DNA of 64,000 nt from Streptomyces sp. CB03234. GTDB lineage: Bacteria; Actinomycetota; Actinomycetes; Streptomycetales; Streptomycetaceae. The position numbers were made by a program, and so were the translations under genes. Under the pieces are notes generated by a model. That model had not been told where the DNA came from. It saw only the letters and a program-made list of their open reading frames with translations, and did no database searches. Below, piece by piece: positions 42,205 to 50,263 of this stretch (positions within the stretch are counted from its first letter, which is position 1; each line of letters begins with the position of its first letter). Where the stretch lies: NCBI RefSeq assembly GCF_001905885.1, contig NZ_LIYH01000002.1:673591-737590 (forward strand), read 5' to 3'.

Positions 42205-42780
42205 GTGCCCGCCGACCCACAGCGCAGTCCGACAAGCGACCCGCCCCGCCGTCCGGGGACGAGTGCGGTCGAGGTCCGCAGGAGCTCCCGGCGCAACAGA
42301 ACCGTCTCCGCCTACCGCGAGGGCGACCGGACCGTCGTGCTCATCCCCGCCCGGATGTCGGAGGCGGAGGAGCGGCGCTGGGTGAACGTGATGCTGGACA
42401 AGCTCGCCGCCCAGGAGAGCAAGCGGATCCTCGGCGACGCCGAGCTGGCCGAGCGCGCGGAACGCTTGTCCACCCAGTATTTCGACGGCAGGGCGCGGCC
42501 GACGTCCGTGCGGTGGGTGACCAACCAGAACACCCGCTGGGGCTCCTGCACCCCGGTGGAGGGCAGCATCCGCCTGTCGCACCGCTTGCAGGGCATGCCG
42601 GAGTACGTCGTGGACTACGTACTCGTCCATGAGCTGGCCCATCTGCTGGTGCCCGGCCACGGACCCCGGTTCTGGCGGCTGCTGGAGGCCTACCCCCGCA
42701 CCGAACGGGCCCGCGGTTACCTCGAAGGAGTCGTCGCGGCGGGCCGGTTGCCGCACCTGCCGACCGCTCGCGGAGAGTGA
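42205..42780 (+). CDS. YgjP/DUF45-type zinc metallopeptidase
   Basis: This 191-aa protein has VHELAHLLVPGHGPRFW, an HExxH zinc motif followed by the family-typical GHxxxFW. Upstream, NTRWGSCTPVEGSIRLSHRL is the WGSC signature of DUF45/YgjP, also seen in SprT-like peptidases. There is no signal peptide. E. coli YgjP has been described as a nucleotide phosphatase, but the fold is that of minigluzincin peptidases. GTG 42205. It is divergent from the E1-like gene across 191 bp. Confidence 0.85.
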   Translation: MPADPQRSPTSDPPRRPGTSAVEVRRSSRRNRTVSAYREGDRTVVLIPARMSEAEERRWVNVMLDKLAAQESKRILGDAELAERAERLSTQYFDGRARPTSVRWVTNQNTRWGSCTPVEGSIRLSHRLQGMPEYVVDYVLVHELAHLLVPGHGPRFWRLLEAYPRTERARGYLEGVVAAGRLPHLPTARGE

Positions 42781-42888
42781 CATTCGTCGATCCTGTACCG
42801 AAACAGTCCCGACTTGGCTCATTGTCGTCGCCAGCCGTTAGCCTGACGCGACGCATTCAAAAATCGGGATGGGGGACGGTCGTTACGC

Positions 42889-44544
42889 ATGGCCAGGGAA
42901 TTCCAACGGGGCCACAAGGCCAAGATCAGCGATCTCACACCCGGAACCGATCTGTACGTGGGGGTGCAGATCGCCGCTCCAGGGCTGACCTTCGACATCA
43001 GCTGCTTCGGTCTCGATGCCAATGAGCAGCTCTCGGACGACCGGTATTTCATCTTCTTCAACCAGCCGAAGTCGCCCGAGGAGTCCATCCAGCTGCTCGG
43101 CGCGCAGGCCGGTGACACCGAGTCGTTCCGCGTCACCCTCGACCGCGTCCCGGCGCACATCCACAAGCTGTCCTTCACCGCGACGATCGACGGCGCAGGA
43201 CAGATGTCCCAGGTCGGGCCCGGGTACATCCGTATCGTCGCGGGCGGCGAGGAGGTCGCCCGGTACGCGTTCGACGGCTCGGAGTTCAGCACCGAACGCG
43301 CGGTGATGCTGGGGGACTTCTACCTCAAGGACGTGTGGCGGTTCGCCGCTGTCGGCCAGGGCTTCGACGGCGGGCTGGAAGCGCTGCTCAAGAACTTCGG
43401 CGGCGAGGTCGCCGAGGAGGAGCCGGCCGCCCCGCAGCAACCGCAGGCCGCGGCGCCGTCCTTCGCCCCGCCGCCGTTCGCCGCCCCCGGCACGCCCGCC
43501 GCACCGGCCACGCCGCAGGCGCCGCAGCCCGCCCCGTCGTTCGGCGCCCCCGCAGCACCGGCGCCCGCGCCCGCACCGGCGCCCGCACCGGCGCAGCAGC
43601 CCATGCACGCCGCGCCGACGCTCGCCGCGCCGATGACGCCGGCCCCGCCCTCCCCGTACGGCCAGCCGCCCCAGCAGCCGCAGTACGGCCAGGTACCGGG
43701 CCAGACACCGCCGCCCGGCGCCACCCCGCCGCCGTACGGCCAGCCGGCCCCAGCCCCTGCCCCGTACGGCCAGCAGCAGTACGCCCAGCAGCAGTACGCC
43801 CAGCCCTACGGTCAGCAGCCGCCCGTCGGTGCGCCTCCCGGCGGGATGCCCCAGGGCGCCCCGCAGGGCGTGCCCCAGACCGGCGCCGGGCTGGAGGCCG
43901 CGCTCCAGAAGTACCGCGAGACCGCCACCGGCCAGCGCTGGACGCCGCAGAACCAGCAGCTCATGCGGGTCGACCTGGCCATGGGCGGCACGCCCGTCCT
44001 CGCCCGGCAGGGCAGCATGGTCATGTACCAGGGCAAGGTCGACTTCGGCTACAAGAGCGCCGGTTTCTCCGGCCGCATCGTGGGCAACGCCACGGGCCAG
44101 GAGATGCAGCTGATGCGCTGCACCGGCCGCGGCCAGGTGTTCCTCGCCGAGACCGGCGCCCATCTGCACCCCATCGAGCTCCAGGGCGACGGCATCTGCG
44201 TCTCCGCGGAGAACGTGCTCGCCTTCGACGAGTCGCTGCAGTACGAGGTCCGCCGCATCGAGGGCCACGGCATCCCCGGCGGGGCACTGTTCACCATGCA
44301 GTTCACCGGCACCGGCACGGTCGTCGTCAAGACCCACGGCGTCCCCGTCGTCCTGCCCGTCACGCCGACCACCTTCGCCGACTGCAACGCCGTCGTCGCC
44401 TGGTCGTCCGCCTCCCAGGTGATCCTCTCCAGCCAGGTCCGGCTGCGCCGGAACGCCTACCCCGGCCACAGCGGAGAGACCGTCAACCTCCAGTTCCGGG
44501 GCGCCCCCGGCAACTTCATCGTCGTCCAGCCCTACGAGGTCTGA
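42889..44544 (+). CDS. TerD domain fused to AIM24 domain
   Basis: This 551-aa protein has an N-terminal TerD/stress-protein domain (1-185: LYVGVQIAAPGLTFDISCFG, DDRYFIFFNQPKSPEESI, RYAFDGSEFSTERAVMLGDFY). A disordered linker of Ala/Pro and QPYGQQ repeats (185-345) follows. The last 200 residues are an AIM24 domain (QNQQLMRVDLAMGGTPVLARQGSMV, IPGGALFTMQFTGTGTVVVKT). TerD proteins bind calcium and are linked to tellurite and envelope stress. AIM24 is a beta-sheet domain of unclear biochemistry. ATG 42889. Two further AIM24 genes follow at 13 and 19 bp, so this is a three-gene operon. Confidence 0.85.
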   Translation: MAREFQRGHKAKISDLTPGTDLYVGVQIAAPGLTFDISCFGLDANEQLSDDRYFIFFNQPKSPEESIQLLGAQAGDTESFRVTLDRVPAHIHKLSFTATIDGAGQMSQVGPGYIRIVAGGEEVARYAFDGSEFSTERAVMLGDFYLKDVWRFAAVGQGFDGGLEALLKNFGGEVAEEEPAAPQQPQAAAPSFAPPPFAAPGTPAAPATPQAPQPAPSFGAPAAPAPAPAPAPAPAQQPMHAAPTLAAPMTPAPPSPYGQPPQQPQYGQVPGQTPPPGATPPPYGQPAPAPAPYGQQQYAQQQYAQPYGQQPPVGAPPGGMPQGAPQGVPQTGAGLEAALQKYRETATGQRWTPQNQQLMRVDLAMGGTPVLARQGSMVMYQGKVDFGYKSAGFSGRIVGNATGQEMQLMRCTGRGQVFLAETGAHLHPIELQGDGICVSAENVLAFDESLQYEVRRIEGHGIPGGALFTMQFTGTGTVVVKTHGVPVVLPVTPTTFADCNAVVAWSSASQVILSSQVRLRRNAYPGHSGETVNLQFRGAPGNFIVVQPYEV

Positions 44545-44557
44545 GGGAGCCCGAACA

Positions 44558-45238
44558 ATGAACCAGCAGCTCGCGGGCTACGCCCCGACCCCGGTCGCGG
44601 CCCGGATGGAGAACCACGGCCGTCACATGCTCAAGGTCGCCATGGCTTCCGGCCAGGACCTGTACGCACGCACCGGCTCGATGGTGTCCTACGAGGGCTT
44701 CGTCCAGTACGAGCCCAACCCTCCCGCCGTCCGCCAGATCGCCTCCCAGTGGGTCACCGGTGAGGGCGCGCCCATCATGAAGTGCTCCGGCGACGGCCTG
44801 CTCTACCTCGCCGACTACGGCGCCGACGTCGTCGTCATCAACCTCAACAATGACTCGATCTCCGTCAACGGCACCAATGTGCTGGCCTTCGACGCACACC
44901 TCCAGTGGGGCGTCGAAAAGGTGAAGGGCCTGGCCAAGTTCGCGGGGCAAGGCCTGTGGAACGTGCAGATCGCGGGCACCGGCTGGGTCGCCCTGACCTC
45001 GCGCGGCACCCCGATCGTCGTCGACTGCGGCCGCGGCGAGGACGAGACGTACGTCGACCCCGACGCGCTCGTCGCCTGGTCGCCGACGCTCAAGGTCAAG
45101 GGCAAGCGCAGCTTCAAGGCCTCCTCCCTGATCGGGCGGGGCAGCGGGGAGGCGTACCAGATGGCCTTCTCGGGGCAGGGCATCGTCGTCGTACAGCCGA
45201 GCGAGGACAGCACCGACCGTCTGCGGATCCGGGGCTGA
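44558..45238 (+). CDS. AIM24 family protein
   Basis: This 226-aa protein begins MNQQLAGYAPTPVAARM and carries the AIM24 pattern: LYARTGSMVSYEGFVQY, MKCSGDGLLYLADYGADV, SVNGTNVLAFDAHLQWGV and VQIAGTGWVALTSRGTPI. It has no signal peptide or membrane helix. It lacks the TerD and linker parts of its upstream neighbour and resembles that neighbour's C-terminal half, implying duplication. Spacing of 13 bp to the preceding stop with GAGGGAGCC upstream supports co-translation. Confidence 0.85.
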   Translation: MNQQLAGYAPTPVAARMENHGRHMLKVAMASGQDLYARTGSMVSYEGFVQYEPNPPAVRQIASQWVTGEGAPIMKCSGDGLLYLADYGADVVVINLNNDSISVNGTNVLAFDAHLQWGVEKVKGLAKFAGQGLWNVQIAGTGWVALTSRGTPIVVDCGRGEDETYVDPDALVAWSPTLKVKGKRSFKASSLIGRGSGEAYQMAFSGQGIVVVQPSEDSTDRLRIRG

Positions 45239-45257
45239 GGGGGAGCGAGAACACACC

Positions 45258-46013
45258 ATGCAGAGCCCGCTTTTCAGCCACACCGAACAGCAGAGCCAGG
45301 AGCGGTACGTCGTGCAGAACCCGCAGCTCCTGCGGGTCGCCCTCACCGGGCACGACGACGTCCTCGCCCGCAAGGGCGCCATGGTCGCGTACCAGGGGCT
45401 GATGGACTTCGACGGCGAGTACCAGAACAACAACCAGCGCCGTGCCCGCGCCAACACCGGCGAGGGCCTGGACCTGATGCGCTGCTCCGGGCAGGGCACC
45501 GTCTACTTCGCCAACCTGGCCCAGTACATCCACGTCGTGGACGTCGACCAGGAGGGCATGACCGTGGACAGCTCCTATGTGCTGGCGCTGGACTCCACGC
45601 TGCACACCGAGGTCATCGCCGTGGACAGCCAGTACGGCATCTCCGGCTCCGGCAAGTACCAGCTGAACATCTCCGGCCGGGGCAAGGTCGCCCTGATGAC
45701 ATCCGGCCAGCCGCTGATGATGCACGTCACCCCGGACAAGTACGTCAGCGTCGACGCCGACGCGATCGTCGCCTGGTCGTCGTCGCTGCGCGTCCAGATG
45801 CAGGCGCAGACCCACTCGTCCAACGTGCGCCGCCGCCGCGGCAACACCGGGGAGGGCTGGGAACTGAGCTTCCTGGGCCAGGGGTTCGCGCTCGTCCAGC
45901 CCAGTGAGGTGATGCCGCCGCAGACCGCCGGGATCGGGCAGGGTCTCGGCGCCCAGTTCGGCGTGGGCCAGCACGGCGCGCACGCCCAGAACCAGAACAA
46001 CGCCTGGAACTGA
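45258..46013 (+). CDS. AIM24 family protein
   Basis: This 251-aa protein is the third AIM24 domain in a row: QNPQLLRVALTGHDDVLARKG, MRCSGQGTVYFANLAQYIHV, VLALDSTLHTEV and NISGRGKVALMTSGQPL. The C-terminal tail (GQGLGAQFGVGQHGAHAQNQ) is Gly/Gln/His-rich and likely disordered. ATG 45258 follows a GGGGGAGCG ribosome-binding site. As the last gene of the TerD-AIM24 operon it ends before a bidirectional terminator. The biochemical role is unknown. Confidence 0.85.
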   Translation: MQSPLFSHTEQQSQERYVVQNPQLLRVALTGHDDVLARKGAMVAYQGLMDFDGEYQNNNQRRARANTGEGLDLMRCSGQGTVYFANLAQYIHVVDVDQEGMTVDSSYVLALDSTLHTEVIAVDSQYGISGSGKYQLNISGRGKVALMTSGQPLMMHVTPDKYVSVDADAIVAWSSSLRVQMQAQTHSSNVRRRRGNTGEGWELSFLGQGFALVQPSEVMPPQTAGIGQGLGAQFGVGQHGAHAQNQNNAWN

Positions 46014-46033
46014 GCACCGCGCATGTCAGGCTT

Positions 46034-46068
46034 GTAAGGGGCGGCCGCACCTGGCGACCGCCCCTTAC
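46034..46068. terminator. Bidirectional hairpin terminator
   Basis: GTAAGGGGCGG (46034-46044) pairs perfectly with CCGCCCCTTAC (46058-46068) between the convergent AIM24 operon and Nudix gene. Confidence 0.8.
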
Positions 46069-46075
46069 ACATGCC

Positions 46076-46606
46076 CTAGAGCGCCGCGCGGGCCGCCTCC
46101 ACCAGCCGTACGACCGAGGTGTCGGCCACGCCCGCCACCTCCTCGTAGCCGAACCAGCGCAGGTCCAGCGACTCGTCGCTGATCGCCTCCACCGCGTCCG
46201 GCGGCGCGACCGCCACGTACTGCACGTCCAGGTGCCAGTGGCAGGGCGCCGGGATCGGGTGCCGGTCCAGCCGGGCCGGCCCGCCCGGCAGCAGCGTCAG
46301 GCCGGGGATGCCGGACTCCTCCGTGGCCTCCCGCAGCGCCGCCCCGGCGACCGTGTCGTCACCGGGCTCGCAGTGGCCGCCCATCTGGAGCCACATGCCC
46401 AGCTTCTTGTGCAGGGTCAGCAGCACCCGGCCGCGCTCCGGGTCCACCACCAGCGCGCTGGCCGTCAGGTGCCCGGCCCCGCAGGCCTTCCACATCCCGT
46501 CCGGGTGCGCCGCCAGGTGGTCCAGATAGACCTGGCGCAGCTCCGCCTGGTCCCCGGACCCTGCGTACCCCTTCAGTACGAGGACGGCGTCATCGTGCAG
46601 GCTCAC
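46076..46606 (-). CDS. Nudix hydrolase
   Basis: This 176-aa Nudix protein has the box GGHCEPGDD-x5-ALREATEESGI (about residues 78-100), with the usual REx2EExGx pattern. An N-terminal helix-rich part (YLDHLAAHPDGMWKAC) precedes it. The substrate is unknown: nucleotide diphosphate derivatives are typical. GTG 46606 overlaps the stop of the upstream DUF2342 gene (GTGA), so it is translationally coupled to it and probably co-functional. Confidence 0.85.
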   Translation of the reverse strand: MSLHDDAVLVLKGYAGSGDQAELRQVYLDHLAAHPDGMWKACGAGHLTASALVVDPERGRVLLTLHKKLGMWLQMGGHCEPGDDTVAGAALREATEESGIPGLTLLPGGPARLDRHPIPAPCHWHLDVQYVAVAPPDAVEAISDESLDLRWFGYEEVAGVADTSVVRLVEAARAAL

Positions 46607-48009
46607 TTGTCGGTGTCGTCCTCGTCGTCGCTCTTGGGCCGTTCCTTGTTGCCGGCCGCTTCGCCGAGCATCTTGTCCAGCTCCGAGAAGTCCAGGTGCT
46701 CGCGGTGGACGAAGCCGTCCGGGTCGTCCAGGTCGGACGCCGTCGGAAGCATGTCCGGGTGCTCCCACAGGCCGTCCCGGCCGTCGACACCACGCGCGTC
46801 GGTGAGCGAGGCCCACAGCCGCGCGGCGTCCCGCAGCCGGCGCGGACGCAGCTCCAGACCGATCAGCGTGGCGAACGTCTGCTCGGCGGGGCCGCCCGAG
46901 GCCCGGCGCCGGCGCAGCGTCTCGCGCAGCGCGTCGGCGGACGTCAGGCGGGTCCTGGCGGCCTCGTGCACCACCGCGTCCACCCAGCCCTCGACCAGCG
47001 CGAGCGCCGTCTCCAGACGGGCCAGGGCGGCCTTCTGCTCCGGCGTGTCCTCCGGCTGGAACATGCCCTGCTGAAGGGCCTCCTGCAGCTGCTCGGGGTT
47101 CGACGGGTCCAGCCCGCCGACCGCGTCCTCCAGCTTGCCGGTGTCGACCTTGATCCCGCGCGCGTACCCCTCGACCGCGCCGAACAGGTGCGAGCGCAGC
47201 CACGGCACGTGCGCGAAGAGCCGCTGGTGGGCGGCCTCGCGCAGCGCCAGGTACAGCCGCACCTCGTCCTGCGGCACGCCCAGGTCCTTGCCGAACGCCG
47301 CCACGTTCAGCGGCAGCAGCGCGGCCTTGCCGGCCGGCCCCAGGGGCAGTCCGACATCGGTCGAGCCGACCACCTCGCCGGCCAGGACACCCACGGCCTG
47401 GCCGATCTGCTGGCCGAACATGGCGCCGCCCATGGAGCGCATCATGCCGATCAGCGGGCCCGCCATGGCCTGCATCTCCTCGGGCAGGACGTCCCCCATG
47501 GCCGCGCCGACCCGCTCGGCGACCGGGTCGACCAGCTGCTGCCAGGCCGGCAGGGTCGCCTCAACCCACTCCGCGCGGCTCCAGGCCACGGCGGTGCTCG
47601 CCCCCGACGGAAGGGACGTCGCACCGTCCAGCCACAGGTCGGCCAGGCGCACGGCCTCCTCGACGGCCGCCTTCTCGCCCGGACCGACGCTGGCGTCCTT
47701 CGTGCCGTCGGGTGTGCCCTGCGACACCGTCTGGCGGGCGATCTGCTTGGCCATGTCCCAGTTGACGGGACCGCCCTCATAGCTCAGCATCTGCCCCAGC
47801 TGCTGGAAGGCCGCCCCCAGGTCCGAGGGGTTCAGCGAGCCGAACATCGCGGCGAACGGGTTGTCCCCGCCGCCCGGCATGCCGCCGAACCCCGCGAAGG
47901 GGTTGCCACCGGCACCCTGGCCACCTTCGGCGGGTCCCTTCTTCTTGCCTTCGTCGCCGTCGTCCGGCTCCTCCGGCGGAAGGCCGAATCCGAATGGGGT
48001 GTCACTCAC
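46603..48009 (-). CDS. DUF2342 (zinc-dependent metalloprotease-like) protein
   Basis: This 468-aa protein has a Gly/Phe-rich disordered N-terminus (NPFAGFGGMPGGGDNPFAAM) and then a helical domain: VNWDMAKQIARQ, ADLWLDGAT, RAEWVEATLPAWQ, LPLNVAAFGKDLG, REAAHQRLFAHVPWL, VEGWVDAVVHEA. It fits the DUF2342/TIGR03624 family often labelled zinc-dependent metalloprotease. The equivalent of HExxH reads HEAAR, so the second His is missing, and the protease label is doubtful for this member. GTG 48009 has GAGGAA upstream. The downstream Nudix gene overlaps by 4 bp. Confidence 0.82.
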   Translation of the reverse strand: MSDTPFGFGLPPEEPDDGDEGKKKGPAEGGQGAGGNPFAGFGGMPGGGDNPFAAMFGSLNPSDLGAAFQQLGQMLSYEGGPVNWDMAKQIARQTVSQGTPDGTKDASVGPGEKAAVEEAVRLADLWLDGATSLPSGASTAVAWSRAEWVEATLPAWQQLVDPVAERVGAAMGDVLPEEMQAMAGPLIGMMRSMGGAMFGQQIGQAVGVLAGEVVGSTDVGLPLGPAGKAALLPLNVAAFGKDLGVPQDEVRLYLALREAAHQRLFAHVPWLRSHLFGAVEGYARGIKVDTGKLEDAVGGLDPSNPEQLQEALQQGMFQPEDTPEQKAALARLETALALVEGWVDAVVHEAARTRLTSADALRETLRRRRASGGPAEQTFATLIGLELRPRRLRDAARLWASLTDARGVDGRDGLWEHPDMLPTASDLDDPDGFVHREHLDFSELDKMLGEAAGNKERPKSDDEDDTDK

Positions 48010-48199
48010 GGGGTTCCTCGGCTCGTAGGGCCGCCGGCTTCCTGCCGGCGGCGGCTGCCCGACAACACCACCAGCGTAGACATCCGAGCCGGATGTGGGC
48101 TCGGTGCTCCACCGGCTCATGGCCTGCGGCAGGATGGACGCCACCTGGTACGTACGCGTCATACACGTACGTACTGAAGACAACCGCTGGAGACGCCCG

Positions 48200-49309
48200 G
48201 TGAGTTCCCCAGATCCGCAGGTTCGCGCAGCGCGAAACCCTTCAACCCAGTCCGCCGGCCGCGGCCCCGTCGTCGCCGTCACCGGCGCCGCCTCCGGCGT
48301 CGGAGACCTGCTCGTCCGGCGCCTCGCCGCGTCCGGGGAGGTCAAACAGGTCATCGCCATCGACGAGCGCCGCGGCGAGGTCTCCGAGGCGCAGTGGCAC
48401 ATCCTCGACGTGCGGGACCCGGCCATCGCCGAGAAGCTGCGCGGTGCCGACGTCGTGGTGCACCTGGCGCTCGACCTCGACCTGGAAACGGACGCCGCGG
48501 CCCGTACGGCGTACAACGTGCGCGGCACGCAGACCGTGCTGACCGCCGCGGCGGCGGCGGGTGTGCACCGGGTCGTGCTGTGCACCTCCGCGATGGTGTA
48601 CGGGGCGCTGCCCGACAACGACATCCCGCTCTCCGAGGACGCCGAGCTGCGGGCGACCGCCGAGGCCACCGGGGTGGGTGACCTGCTGGAGATCGAGCGC
48701 CTCGCGCGCCGGGCGCCCCGCGCGCACCCTGGCCTGAACGTCACGGTCGTACGCCCGGCCGTCCTGGTGGGCGGCACCGACACGGCGCTGACCCGGTACT
48801 TCGAGTCGCCCCGGCTGCTGGTGGTCGCCGGGTCGCGTCCGGCCTGGCAGTTCTGCCACGTCGAGGACCTGGTCAGCGCCCTGGAGTACGCGGCGCTGGA
48901 GAAGGTCGAGGGCGAGTTCGCGGTCGGCTGCGACGGCTGGCTGGAACAGGAGGAGGTCGAGGAGCTGAGCGGAATCCGGCGCATGGAGCTGCCCTCCGCG
49001 GTGGCCCTGGGCGCGGCCGCGCGGCTCCACCGGATCGGGCTCACCCCGTCGCCGGCCGGTGACCTGGCGTACACCATGCATCCGTGGGTGGTCAGCGTCG
49101 GGCGGCTGCACGACGCGGGCTGGCGGCCGCGGTGGACGAATGAGGAGGTCCTCGCCGCGCTCCTGGAGGAGGTCGAGGGACGCCATACGGTCGCCGGACG
49201 CCGCCTCGGCCGCAAGGACGCCACGGCGGCGGGCGCCGCGGGCGCGACGGTCGCCCTGCTGGGCACCGCCGCTCTGGTACGCCGGGCCCGCAAGCGCCGC
49301 GGTCTGTAG
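48200..49309 (+). CDS. Atypical NAD-dependent SDR with C-terminal hydrophobic segment
   Basis: This 369-aa extended-SDR protein has VAVTGAASGVGDLLVRRL (GxxGxxG), a conserved Asp in VIAIDERRG, VRGTQTVLTAAAAAG, CTSAMVYGALPDND and VVRPAVLVGG. The usual YxxxK is not visible at the expected place (ATGVGDLLEIERL), so catalysis may be lost and the fold may serve for NAD(P) binding only. A short hydrophobic stretch (AAGAAGATVALLGTAALV) followed by RRARKRR ends the protein and may anchor it to the membrane. GTG 48200 was used. It is divergent from the DUF2342 gene. Confidence 0.8.
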   Translation: MSSPDPQVRAARNPSTQSAGRGPVVAVTGAASGVGDLLVRRLAASGEVKQVIAIDERRGEVSEAQWHILDVRDPAIAEKLRGADVVVHLALDLDLETDAAARTAYNVRGTQTVLTAAAAAGVHRVVLCTSAMVYGALPDNDIPLSEDAELRATAEATGVGDLLEIERLARRAPRAHPGLNVTVVRPAVLVGGTDTALTRYFESPRLLVVAGSRPAWQFCHVEDLVSALEYAALEKVEGEFAVGCDGWLEQEEVEELSGIRRMELPSAVALGAAARLHRIGLTPSPAGDLAYTMHPWVVSVGRLHDAGWRPRWTNEEVLAALLEEVEGRHTVAGRRLGRKDATAAGAAGATVALLGTAALVRRARKRRGL

Positions 49310-49433
49310 CGGGCCGCGGCGCCGGCCGCAGAACCGCGGGGCGCGTGCTCTGTAGGAGGCTCCAACGCGCGCGTGGCCGGGCAGGTCGAAAACGCTATTC
49401 CGCGATGTCGGTCCCGTGCGGCACGATGGCTGC

Positions 49434-49895
49434 ATGGCACCCACGTACGACCACCCCGGCGAGCGCGCGGCGGCGGCCCCGATCCGGCTGCTGGCGATCC
49501 GTGACACCCCGCTCTCCCTCGACGAGGTCTTCCGGGCCGTCGGTGACGACGCGGCCGGCGGGACGGCCCTCTTCGTGGGCACCGTGCGCAACCACGACGG
49601 TGGCGCCGACGTCGATGCCCTCGGGTACTCCAGCCACCCCACCGCCGAGGCCGAGCTGCGCCGCGTCGCGGAGAAGGTCGTCGCGGACTATCCGGTACGT
49701 GCACTCGCGGCCGTTCACCGGGTGGGCGACCTGACGGTCGGCGACCTGGCCGTCGTGGTCGCCGTGTCGTGCCCGCACCGGGGAGAGGCCTTCGAGGCGT
49801 GCCGCAAGCTGATCGACGACCTCAAGCACGAGGTGCCGATCTGGAAGCACCAGCGGTTCTCCGACGGGACAGAGGAGTGGGTCGGCGCCTGCTGA
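49434..49895 (+). CDS. moaE: Molybdopterin synthase large subunit MoaE
   Basis: This 153-aa MoaE-fold protein has FVGTVRNHDGG (substrate Arg/His), VAVVVAVSCPHRGEAFEACR-type core (read as VVVAVSCPHRGEAF) and the catalytic C-terminal EVPIWKHQRFSDG with its conserved Lys. MoaE converts precursor Z to molybdopterin using MoaD-thiocarboxylate, which MoeZ in this window charges. ATG 49434 starts MAPTYDHPGERA. No moaD lies adjacent. Confidence 0.9.
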   Translation: MAPTYDHPGERAAAAPIRLLAIRDTPLSLDEVFRAVGDDAAGGTALFVGTVRNHDGGADVDALGYSSHPTAEAELRRVAEKVVADYPVRALAAVHRVGDLTVGDLAVVVAVSCPHRGEAFEACRKLIDDLKHEVPIWKHQRFSDGTEEWVGAC

Positions 49896-50023
49896 CCGGT
49901 TCCGGACGGTGGTCAACCGTCCGATTTGCGTAACCCGACCCCTGGCGTGAGCGTTGAACCGGCGGATGGTTAATCTGCTGATCAGTTCGTGGGTTGTGCT
50001 CATTGGGGACGGGAGGTCGCGTG

Positions 50024-50194
50024 ATGGCAGTTCTCGCCTGGTTGTTGATTCCGCTCTTCGCTGCCATCGGTGCTGCGATATGGGGAAGCTGGGCCTCCCG
50101 CGACCGGACCACCGGTGATGTGGCCGAGCTGGCGGGCTATGCGCGCTTCCGCGAGGTGATGGAGAAGTCCCACTCGGGCAGCGGCACGGCCTGA
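50024..50194 (+). CDS. Small single-pass membrane protein
   Basis: This 56-aa protein has one N-terminal membrane segment (MAVLAWLLIPLFAAIGAAIW) followed by a polar tail WASRDRTTGDVAELAGYARF. GGGAGG stands 7 nt before ATG 50024 (or 4 nt before GTG 50021, which would add one residue). I recognise no family. It precedes the PDZ-Lon gene on the same strand, and the 69-bp gap leaves co-transcription possible. Confidence 0.65.
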   Translation: MAVLAWLLIPLFAAIGAAIWGSWASRDRTTGDVAELAGYARFREVMEKSHSGSGTA

Positions 50195-50263
50195 CGGCCC
50201 ACGGCCCCCCGTACGGACCGGCCCCGGGGGTGCACGGACACACGTGTCCCGTACTGTCGTTCC

